Source: Cardinalis cardinalis (lineage: Eukaryota; Chordata; Aves; Passeriformes; Cardinalidae). Taken from it: 64,000 nucleotides of DNA. Location of the stretch: the NCBI GenBank assembly GCA_014549065.1, contig JACDOX010000051.1, forward strand, positions 1,857,836-1,921,835, written 5' to 3'. The notes beneath the pieces are model-generated. The model was not told the DNA's origin. It worked only from the letters and a program-made list of their open reading frames with translations, and ran no database searches. Positions within the stretch are counted from its first letter, which is position 1. Each line of letters opens with the position of its first letter. Of the stretch, positions 1-10,100 are shown one piece after another. The position numbers and the translations under genes are program-made.

Positions 1-781
1 GAGCAGCCGCTCTGCGCACCCAGGCAGGGAGCGCCCGCTGCCCGGGCCTCACTGCCCCGCAGGCGCAGCTTTTTTCCCCGCTGAAACGCTGTCCTGGAGC
101 GGCTGCGGGCTGGCACCTCAGCGGGGCACTGAGGACTTACCTCCTCCCTGCCTGCGCACCTTGGCAGCCCCACTGAGGGCACCTGCCTTCCTGGTGCCCC
201 TGCGGTCTTGCCCATGCACTCCCTCTGCCCTGTCTGTGGCTGGTGATGGAGCAACCATTTCTCCCAGCATCTGCTCCTGAGGAGCCACACCAAGGTCCCC
301 GACCCATTGTCACCCCACTGGTGTGCTGCAACCNCAGAGAGACTGCCATGTTCAGCTCATGCCACTCCAGCACACCCACAGAGGGTGGGGTGGCTCGGCA
401 GGAAGCTCGTGACATGTTTGTACCTTCGAGGTCCCAGACCAGGGCTCAGCTGGTGCCACCTGACCTATTTTAGGCCCTTTCCCTCCATGCTCACGTGCCA
501 TGGTGACATATGGGAGCTGGGGCCATGCTGTGCCCCNGTGCTGAATGAACTTGGCACTGAGTTCCAGTATCCACACAGTTCTCCCCACCTTCAGAGAGCT
601 GGGGCATCACCCAGTGTGCCTGGATCCCTTGGCTTACACCCGAATGGGGGAAATACACTGTCCATCTCTCAAGGATCGACTGGGAGCCGCAGCCTGGCGC
701 ACCTGGGAGAGGGCCCAACAGCCAAGTTTCCTCCTTTCTCATTGGAGCAACCTGCCACGCACGTTTCTGCCACGTTCCCAA

Positions 782-801
782 AATAAAGCTNGTGGTTTAT
801 T
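782..801. terminator. Facing polyadenylation hexamers
   Basis: AATAAA on the plus strand at 782-787 and AATAAA on the minus strand at 796-801 lie 8 bases apart. They could end two convergent transcripts or be chance in an AT-rich patch. No gene is recognised on either side. Confidence 0.25.
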
Positions 802-1199
802 TATACCCCCCCAGGGGCAGGCAGGGCGTGTGAAGAGCAGGAACGCCTGGTGTCTTCCCAGAGCCTGGTGTCTGAGGCCCAGTGAGCGACCTGGGGAGAT
901 GTTTAGGGCTTTTGCAAGCAGAGGAACTGTATCCTGGGCACTGACTGTCACCAGCTGCCCTCCTTCTGCAGAAGTGCCCCCTCTTAGGCTGAGAGGGGAG
1001 AGCCAAGGCCACCATCAGGACACGTCCCAGCCTGGTTTCCCCCGGTGAGCCCTTGGTCCGTGGGCACAGGGCACAGCACATCCCGATGGGACACTGGTGT
1101 GCAGGGGCTGTCCTGNTTAGGCAGCGATGCCCGGGCAGCTCCACACACCCCAGGCACGTCCACATCCCGCTGTCCCAGCATGGCCCCGCAGCGATCCAC

Positions 1200-2320
1200 C
1201 CGCAGCCCTGTGGGTACTGGCGCAGGGAGGAGCAGGGCAGCGGTGGCGGGGCGCCCTCAGACGCACTCCGCATCTGCTGTGTCACCTCTGCCCGTGCCAC
1301 GGCCAGGCCCGCAGGAAGGGCCCTGCTCCGGCCGTTCTCTTCCGGCAGAGAACAGGGAAATGGCATCCCGGCCGCTGCCGCCCGCTNCCGCCCGGATGTG
1401 CGGCACGCCGGGCAGCGCGGCCGGCCCCGCCGCCTCAGGGCTTTGCCTGCGGGCTGCAGCGAGGGGCGCGGGGCGCTGCGGCCGCCCCACCGCGGGGTTC
1501 GCCCTCAGCCCCCACCCCGCCATCGTGCTCACCCCGGCCCAGCCCCGCTCCCAGCGCTATGGCCGGTCAGGCCGGCAGCCGCGGAACCGCCCGGCACTGC
1601 GGGCTCCCTCTACAGGCNCCGGTGCCCGCGCACAGATCGCATCACGGTGTCCCCACGGGAACGGCCCGGTGTCCCCGCGCCCGACGGGAATGCGCATCCC
1701 CGGCTCCCGCCATGGCCGCTCCCGCCGCCGCGGGGATGCCGAAGGGACCGCGGCCCCGCACCGGGGCCTCCCCCGCGCTCCCCCCGAGGGAGATGAGGAG
1801 CGGGGAGCCCCACACCCCAGCGCGGAGGGAGCTGTGGCCCATGCGGGTCCCGCGGNAGCCGTGGGCAGGATGGGCTGGTTGCGAGTCGCCTCCGGCCGCG
1901 GATGTTCGCCGGGGCGGGGCCTGGGGGGAGCGCGGACCCCGGGGGCAGCACNGGGATCCTGCACAAAGGGCCGGGGGCGGTGGCTGGAAGCCGTGGCCGT
2001 GGGGCTGGATCGCGGCCGGGAGCGTGGGCGAAAGGGTTAAGGGATCGCGGCGGCAGGGGGAGGGCTGGCCCGGCCAAGGGAGAGGAAGGAAGCAGAGGAG
2101 GAGAGGAGCGGAGAGCATCCTGCCCCGAGGGTTTGCCGGGGGCCCCCTTTCCCCCAGGAAGCGGCTTGCGTGGCTTGAAACCGCAGGGATGGAGCGGCGG
2201 GAGCCGGGGCCATGGGTGGGGCTCAGCCCGGCTCCGTGCCCGCAGGCGCGGCTGCACCGGCCCGGTGTCCCCGGCGCCGGGGCTGCTCCTCCTGCCGCGG
2301 TGACCTCTGCTTCCCAGGTC
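1200..2320. promoter_or_regulatory. Orphan CpG island
   Basis: High GC with frequent CpG, GC-box-like runs and open frames in almost every phase, a hallmark of CpG islands and not of coding. A smaller CpG-rich patch follows at about 3010-3190. The gene it serves is not visible; by synteny NSD1 reading leftward is a candidate. Confidence 0.5.
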
Positions 2321-3298
2321 CCTCACCTCGCAGTCCCCCTGCCCAGGTGCTTCCATAGCCCCCCGAAACCTTGCGGGGGCAGCCCACGGACACACAAGGG
2401 CGGTGGGTGCGGGCAGGACGCTGCTACGAGCTGCAGGGGACAGGAGCCATCGCTGCTGAGCAAATCCGCCCGGCGGGAAGAGCTATCGCTGCACTGTCAC
2501 CTGGAGGCTGGTCTCTGCAGCAGCCATTTGCAGCATGGGGATAATCCCGTGGGGCCGAGGCCCAGGGTGGGTGCTGCAGCTGCTCTCGGGGACCGCCTGC
2601 TTCCCCAGCCCTCAGGTTGACCCCCATCCTCAGCTTAGGGGGTGCGCAGGGTTCTCAGCCATGAGCAAGGAGGCTGAGCTCACGCTGGGCTTTGATCCAT
2701 CCGTCCAAGGTAGAGCCAGGTTCACCAGGCTCGAGTGCCCATGGGGTGCCCTCCCCACACTGCTCCTGTCACCTGGAAGGATACAAAGGGATGCACATTG
2801 GGACACAGCATAGCCCTGCAGCCCAATTCCCTGTCCTGCCCCACTCCCAGCTCCATCCATCCGTGTGGGTGATGGAGAGCAGAGCCACGATACATCCCCA
2901 TGCCGCAGACTGTTTTTCCCAGTCGCGTTTGTTNTCCTTCCAACACAATCCCGAGCCTGTCCTGCCGCGAAGGCCACTGTCACCANCCAAATACGGGGGA
3001 TGTGGGCAGGAGAGCTGCTCCCCCGCTCCGTTCTGCCCGCCCCGCGCAGCTGCTCCCGCCGGCCGGGAGATGGGGCTCAGAGTCCGCGGCTTCCCGCAGC
3101 ACCGGCGCGTCTGGCCGGCGGGCGGGGGGCTACGGGCGGGGGGTCCGCAGCATGGGAGCACCGCCCTCGCTGGCACCCCCAGCCTGGCCTGTCCGGATGG
3201 GGCTGGGGGTCCGCAATGGGGCTGGGGGTCCGCGGTGGCGCTGGAGCCTGGGCTCTGCCGCTGGGCGGAGAGGGGGTGCGTGAAGGGAGGTGCAGAGG

Positions 3299-3317
3299 TG
3301 TGTGTGTGTGTGTGTGC

Positions 3318-3348
<31 letters not shown>

Positions 3349-3349
3349 G
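3299..3349. repeat. GT dinucleotide microsatellite
   Basis: About 25 TG units with a few interruptions (gcg and ttt). TG-rich degenerate sequence continues to about 3415. Confidence 0.95.
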
Positions 3350-3502
3350 ATAGGGGTGGTGCTGTACATGTGTGTGCCTGGAAGCGGGTGCGTGCGGGTG
3401 TGTGAGGGTGCATGGGTTTTTTTGGGGGGATGATGTAGTGTGGGCTTGGCTGGAAGTGGATGCACGCATGGGGGGATGTTCCTGGAGGCTGTGCCTCAGG
3501 GG

Positions 3503-3570
3503 GGTGTGCACACGTGGAGGTGAGTGTGCACACNTGGAGGTGAGTGTGCACACATGAAGGTGAGTGTGCA
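3503..3570. repeat. 20-base minisatellite, about 3.4 copies
   Basis: The unit tgtgcacacgtggaggtgag is repeated three times plus a partial copy, with substitutions at one or two positions (third copy catgaagg). One N falls at the variable base. Confidence 0.85.
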
Positions 3571-4164
3571 GGTGCTTCTCTATGGATATGGGGGCTGGGT
3601 GCATGCCTACGTCTCTGTGTGTGCCTACACCAGCGTGTGAGGTGTCCCTGGACACAGGAGCTGTGGCAGGATCCAATGTTTGGATTCCTCCACAGGAGAG
3701 ATGGGGCTGTGCCTCAGCCTCTACTCCGATGTGTGGGTGCTCATGGGCCCCTTTTCTCTGCCCGCTGGCCCATGGGGGCCCTTCCCTCCCTTCGCTGCCT
3801 GGGCACACGGGGCACAGGCGTGGGACAATGACAGGCAGGTCGGGGAACAGGGCTGTGGCAGGCAGGAGCAGCCAGAGGAGCAGTGCCAGCTCCTCCTAGC
3901 AGTGGGGCAGACAGCAGCCTGGTGCCTTTCCGCCCCGCCAGCCTCACCCTCTCCTGCCCGGGGGCAGAGGCTTTCTGCATCTCACAGAAACCAGATTCTC
4001 CCCAGAGATAAAATCCTGTCGCCTTTGTTTTGTGGAGAAAAGACAACATCAGCTCCCGGCCAAACAACAGAGTCGTTAAGCAAAGGCATCTCCGGGCAGG
4101 GGCTCGGAGCCACATCCCGGAGCTGGAATGAGGAACCANCTGGTGTCCTGGCCCCTGGGGTGCT

Positions 4165-4400
4165 GTCTCCCCCAGGGCTCAGCATTCCTCCCAGGACCAG
4201 AACCAGATCCATCAGCACTCAGCACTTCCCCAAGGACTACAGCAGCTCCCCCAGGACTCAGCATCTTCCCCATACACCCCCTTCCCCCACCCCAGACCTT
4301 CCCCTGGGCTCAGCATTTCCCCGGGGATCACAGCATCTGCTCAGGAGCACAGCATCCCTCCAGCACCAGTACTCCCCGCGGGAGACCCTGGCATCCCATG
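4165..4400. repeat. Degenerate CAGCA(T/C)-based tandem repeat
   Basis: Short phrases such as ctcagcattcctccc, ctcagcacttcccc, ctcagcatcttcccc, ctcagcatttcccc and cacagcatccctcc recur every 25-60 bases, which suggests an old, diverged minisatellite. Confidence 0.5.
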
Positions 4401-6649
4401 AAGGACCTGCAGCGTACTGGGGTGGCTGTGAAGCTTCTCAGCCCCACCAACAGCCNGCATCCCATAAGGACTCACAGACATATCCCAGAAACAAACAAGC
4501 AAGGGGGAATCTGCAGCCCTGGAGTGGCAGGTTCTGGGGGGACAGCAGGTACATGGCCCCAGAACTTGGGCAGACAGGATGCCCACGGGCATGGCCGGGC
4601 AGGGATCGGTGCCAGGGCCCAGGGGCTGGGAGCAGGCACAAGGGGGGGTGTAATGGTGGGGGTGTGGGAACGCTGCCTCAGGAAACCAGCAGGATTTACT
4701 GGGCTACACACTAAATCCCCCTCACAAAAGGGGCCTGTTCGTGCGGACAGGATGCTGGTGGCTCAGCCACACTTGTTTGGCCAGCAGAGCCTGGCGGATT
4801 AAGGACAATTGGTTCAGCCCTGACAGAAAATACCAGGAATGTTAAACAATAAAAACTGCCTCCAGTTGTCGTGGGGCTGCTTCCCTGCCCAGCCATGGCC
4901 TCGGCTGCCCTGTGCCTGGCAGAGCTGGCTCGGGCACAGCCCAGGTACCCACTGCTGCAGCTTTTGGGGGCTCACTGGGGGATGCAGTGGTGCCTGAGGA
5001 TGGGCTGAGGGCCTTTCCCACAAGCTGGGGCAGGCAGGTGGGCGCAGTGCTGGGCACAGCCAGGAAGCATCCCTGGGCTGCACTGGTGTGGGTTGTTGGG
5101 CTGTGGGTAGCAGGCAAGCCTTTTCAATGTGCAGGGAGGGAGTGAGGCTTTGGCAGGGGATGGCAGGTCCCTGCTCACAATGTCCCCTTCTGCCTCCCTC
5201 CTTCCCTTTGGTATTAAACATTAGCAAACCCANCTATGCNTTCCCCTGTGAAGTTGGCTGTGGCNGCAGGGAAAGGGCAGAGCAGGCTGAGCAAGAACTG
5301 CCTGCCCTCTGTGCTGCCCTCAGCACAGAAACCCTGGTGTGGTGTGAGGTGGGGGCAAGCTGGGCACGGCCCCTCTCCGTGTTCAGCCTCAGTCCCAGCC
5401 GGGATCTGGGCAGCCCCTGTGGGCAGCTTGGGCAATTTGCCCTTCAGCGTGTGAATGCCCCATTCAGGGCTGTGCGAAATGCATTGGTTCTGGCACATTA
5501 CGGGACAGCTGGGATCCTTCCCGGCGGGCAGGCTGCCGGCACAGGCAGGTTTCACACCTGCCAGNGGGCTGTCTGCCCCCACCCGCCCTGCTGCAGCGGG
5601 GGGCTCCTCCCAGCAGAGAGGGGAGCTGGGCTGGACNTGGAGGCTGCAAGTGTGACAGTGGAGTGGGATCCCCCCAGCAGCCGTGTGAGGGGCTGTGAAA
5701 AGGAGGGGACACCNGGATGGCTCTGAAAGCTCTTGGGCTCCCAGCACATACAATTCACAGCACCCAGGGCTGTGTCAGGTCCCAAGTTCTGTGTCTCCTG
5801 TGACCCCAGACCTGGGCTCCATCACAGCAGCAGCCGGGATTGAGGGACTCCCTTTCCATCTGCCCTGGGCCCAGGTCCTGCCCCACAGCACCTGGCAGCC
5901 CCCATCACCTTGGGCTGTTTTAGGGCAGGCTGTGCCAGAGAGCCACCTTCCATGCTGGAAGAGGCAGCTTCCAGGCGGGGGTCTGTGAGTGCAGCTGGGA
6001 GCTGAAGGAGGAAACCAGATCCTGGGACTAACGGCCGGCAAAGCCTGGCCCTGGATGAAACCCTAGACCCAGGGAGCAGGCTGGCAGGAGGGGGTGAGAC
6101 AGCTGCAGCCCTCCTTGCCCACGCTGCCGTCATTGCTGGGCACCACAGGGCAAGGGGGGGCAAAACAGGCATCAGAGAGCAGGGGCTGGAGACCCCCAAC
6201 TTGTGCTCCCACGGGCTTTGGGGAGACAGAGCCCATAACTCACTTTAATCTGGAGTGCTGGGCTGGCCTGGGCAGGAGGGTGCGGGGGGTCCCCAGTGCG
6301 TGGGGCTGGGCCCCAGAGCACTTTCCCAGCCTGGGAGCCCACGGCAGTTGGGGGATCAGTTTCAGGGCAGTGCTGGTAGCGCAGTTCACGGTGGCTTAGT
6401 GCAGCAGTGGCTAATGGGGAACAGATGCAAGGGTGCTTTGTGCTGGAGNGGGCCTGGAGGCACAGGAGTGGGGACATCACTTCCTGCACCTGTGGCACTG
6501 TCTCTGTGTCCCCCAGGAGTGATTGCAGGCCGTGAACTGGCTGGAGCAAGGAGGCAGCGAGGAGGCAAATCCTGACCTGCCCTCCAAGCTTAGGTGAGCC
6601 CTTTGTGCTCCAGAGCAGCCCAGAAACTGCACCGGGGTGTATTCCAAAA

Positions 6650-7045
6650 AAATAATTTATCAGCTTGAAATTTCATGTACATAAATATTCATCTCTGTGG
6701 CTATGTACAGATGCAGCAGGAGCCTGGCAGCAGTGGGGCTCCTGCCCAGAGACACTTCCACTGAAGCACTGGCCAAAGCCCNTCTCCCTGGGCAGTGCCA
6801 TGGGCATCCCAGGCAGTGCCACATGGAGAGGCTCTAGCTCCTGCTGCCCCACAATACCAGGCAAGTCTCAGCCAGGGCTGATGGCTCAGNGCCCAAAAGG
6901 AGCCTGGGGAGAGGGACACCCTGCCCTGGTGCTGTGGCTCAGGGCCCTGCCCACCCACTGCTCAGCCCAGACAAAGCAGGCACCTTTGGGACCCCCTCCC
7001 TGCAAGGGCAGAGGTGGCTTCAGCATCACCCTTCCCTGCCCTCCC
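6650..7045 (-). other. FGFR4: FGFR4 probable 3' UTR
   Basis: The stretch downstream of the stop carries no further recognisable coding. An AT-rich block at 6645-6690 is the likely 3' end. No canonical AATAAA is seen there on the minus strand, only the variant GATAAA (6656-6661), so the exact end is uncertain. Confidence 0.45.
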
Positions 7046-7192
7046 TTAAGTCCTCACGCTGGGGTAGGAGAAGAGGTGAGGAGCCAGCGGCAGTGGGTCG
7101 TGGGTGAAGACAGAGTCGTCAGAGGAGCAGGAGCTGGCAGTGTCCTCACAGGAGGGCGAGTACTGCTCGAAGGGCATGGAGAGGTCCAGGTA
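7046..7192 (-). CDS. FGFR4: FGFR4 coding exon 17: C-terminal tail and stop
   Basis: This exon encodes YLDLSMPFEQYSPSCED, a Ser/Cys-rich run, then SVFTHDPLPLAPHLF and SYPSVRT before TAA at 7048-7046. The start of this tail (YLDL) carries the tyrosine that corresponds to the PLC-gamma docking site of FGFRs. Confidence 0.96.
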   Translation of the reverse strand, partial: YLDLSMPFEQYSPSCEDTASSCSSDDSVFTHDPLPLAPHLFSYPSVRT

Positions 7193-10100
7193 CTGCAAGG
7201 AGGGATGGTGCCATGACCACCAGTGCTGTCAATGCCCACACTGCCCACCCCTCACCCAGCAGACTCCCCTCCTCTCACCTCTTCCGAAACAGCTGCCAGG
7301 ATTTTGTCCAGCCCCTCCACGAGCTGCTTGAAGGTGGGGCGCTGGGAGGGCACGGCGTGCCAGCACTCCCTCATCAGCATGTACCTGGGGACGAGGGGGT
7401 GTTAGCAGGGTCTCCCCGTGCCCCCTGCCCACCCACCTGGCTGGTACTCACAGCTCGTGGGTGCAGTTGGATGGCCGGTCCATGCGGTGCCCCTCCTTCA
7501 GCAGCTTGAACAGCTCCTCCACAGGGATGCCAGGGTATGGGGAGCCCCCCAGCGTGAAGATCTCCCACATCAGGATCCCAAAGGACCACCTAGGATCACA
7601 CATAGCAAAGGGGGGTCAAATACATCCTAGGGCTCTCCCCCAGCCTGGCCCANTGCACTCTGCAGTGCTGTGGGAGCAGGGATGGGAGAGGGCGGATCAC
7701 CCCTGGGGAATGTGCCCCTCTGTTCCCACAGAGCATCCCCATTCTGATACGGGGACCCTCCAGTACATGCATAACCCCACAGTGCTGCCTTGTCCCACAC
7801 CAACGGCATCCTCAACCCACAGCCAGCAGACCCTCATTCCCCTAAGGACTCACACATCGCTCTGGTGGGTGTAGACACGGTCAAACAGGGCTTCGGGGGC
7901 CATCCACTTCACTGGCAGGCGACCCTAGGAGAGCAACCCNCTGCTCAGCTCAGCCCTGGTGGGGGTCCCTGTGCCCCTGTCCCAGGAGCCCCACTCACGT
8001 TGCTGGTTTTCTTGTAGTAGTCGATGTCGTGAACGTCCCTGGCCAAGCCGAAGTCNGCGATTTTCATCACGCTCTCCGCTGTCACCAGCACGTTGCGGGC
8101 AGCCAGGTCACGGTGGATGCACTGCCAGGGGGAGCATCGCCCACAGGGGTGTGACATGGTGACTCCAGCTCCACATGTCCCCTTCAAGCACTGAAATCAC
8201 TGTTTCCCTCCCGCACACCCCCCAGCACCTCTGCAGTGGTGGGGCCATCCCATCACCGGGCTGGCTGCATTGACAGGCACAGTGGGGCAGCCACATACAC
8301 TTCCCCAGGAGGTGGGTCAAGCTTTGAGTCCCATATTTTTGGGNAGGTACTGCCTTGAGCTTTGCTGGACGGGGCTGGGAGGTTCTGAAGAGCCTATGGG
8401 AATTGGCTGGGCTCCCATTCCACAGGGACAGTGGGCTCACCAGGGATACACAGCTCCTCTGTCACCGCCATGCCCTCCCCAGCAGTGCCCAGCACAGGTA
8501 GCCATGCAGGCCATGCCAGCCATACCCGTTTGGACTCCAGGTACTCCATGCCACGGGCCACCTGGTAGACGCAGGAGACCAGATCCTTGAAAGAGAGCTG
8601 CTCCTCAGGCATTGCCATGACATCAAAAGCGTAGTCAGGTGTCGGGGGGCGGCGGGCACGGAGGTACTCACGCAGGTTGCCCTTCGCAGCAAACTCCACA
8701 ATCACGTACAGTGGCCCTGGGAAGGGTGGCCACTTGCTCAGCCCCTGCCCGGCCTTGTCCCCTCCCAGTTAGCCACTGACCCCAGTGCCTGCATCCCCAG
8801 TCCTGCTCCATGCCCATGCCCTGCCCGAACCCTGCCTGCACAGCCCCCTCACCATCCTGTGTGCAGACTCCCAGGAGGTTGATTATGTTCTTGTGTTTGT
8901 CCATGAGCTTCATCATCTCCATCTCGGATATGAGGTCAGCCAGGTCCTTGTCAGTGGCATTGTCTAGGGAAGGAAGGCTGTGTCACGATGCCAGCTGGGT
9001 GGCACCCCTGCCCAGCACTGATGCCGCCTCTGCTCCCAGGACACTGGCACAGGAGCCATTACCTTTCAGCATTTTGACAGCCACGGTGACAGCTCTGTCT
9101 GGCCGGTCTCTGTCTATGCCGTAAGCCTCTGCCCGCACCACCTGGCCAAAGCAGCCTTCCCCCAGGGGCTTCCCCAGCACCAGCCTGGCAGGGACAAGCA
9201 GAGCCATGAGAGATCACAGGGATGGCCTGATGGTGGCCAGAGGCCTCCCCAACCACCACTTGCATGCTGCTGTCCCTGGGGCAGCTGGGGAGAGCAGCCC
9301 CTGTCTCTGCCCCGTGCAGAACCGTACTTGTCTCGGGGGAACTCCCACTTGGCGTCAAGGGGCAGGTCCAGCTCCATGACACCAGCCAGCATTGGGGCAC
9401 AACTGGAGGAGAGACGGGTGACCCGCATCAGGGATGTGCTGGACTTCCCNGAGGAGCTGGAATCCAGGGAGAACTGTGGAGAGAGACACAGGTCCTCAGC
9501 CATCCATCCAATCCCATGCTCCAGGNCCCAACAAAGGTGCAACAGAAAAGCAGAGATCTCACTTGGAGCAATGGGGTGAGGGAGCTGCAGGGGGAAGTGG
9601 AAAGGGCAGCCCCAAGGCTGGCAGCAGGGTAAGGTGTGATGGGCACAAGTGGCACTCCTGGAGCCCATTGGTCACCAAGGTCCCCCTGCNGCATTACTAG
9701 GGCTCAGGTTTGGTACCCACCTGTCGGATGAGAGGGAATTTGGAGAGCTTGTGGACTGCCATAGGCTCCAGGTGCTGCTTGCTNGACTGAGTCTGCATCC
9801 GGCACAGCACCACAATAATGATGGCCATGGCCACAGCCAGTGAGCCCGAGGTGTAGATGATGATGTCTGTGTACTTGGTCTCAGGGGCCTCAGCTTCCCG
9901 CACCAGCTCCTCTTCTGCAGGGAGTGAATGAGTTGGCCNGAGGCATGGCCTCTGCCTGCTGGGGATCCCAGACCCCACACCAGGACCCCACCCCTACCTG
10001 GCAGGACGGTGAGCCAGGCAGACTGGTAGGAGAGGCCGATAGAGTTCCCTGCCAGGCAGGTGTACTCGCCAGCATCCTCCATGGACACGTTGCGCAGGTA

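Larger units (their letters stand above)
1..6649. other. Region left of FGFR4 without recognised gene
   Basis: No exon, RNA gene or mobile element could be supported on either strand. It holds paired AATAAA signals (782-801), a CpG-rich stretch, a GT microsatellite, a 20-base minisatellite and a degenerate CAGCAT-rich stretch. In human the next gene on this side is NSD1 in the same orientation as FGFR4, so its 5' end may lie in or beyond this part. No NSD1 coding sequence was seen. Confidence 0.5.

Noticed and set aside
1127..2620. 497-codon open frame on the plus strand and several long minus-strand frames in the same place
   Set aside because: They lie in a CpG island where stop codons are rare. 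The composition is Pro/Arg/Gly/Ala-rich, all phases are open, and no family is recognised.
9915..9997. Possible alternative IIIb exon after the IIIc exon of FGFR4
   Set aside because: The intron is only 83 bases and contains no Ig-like coding.
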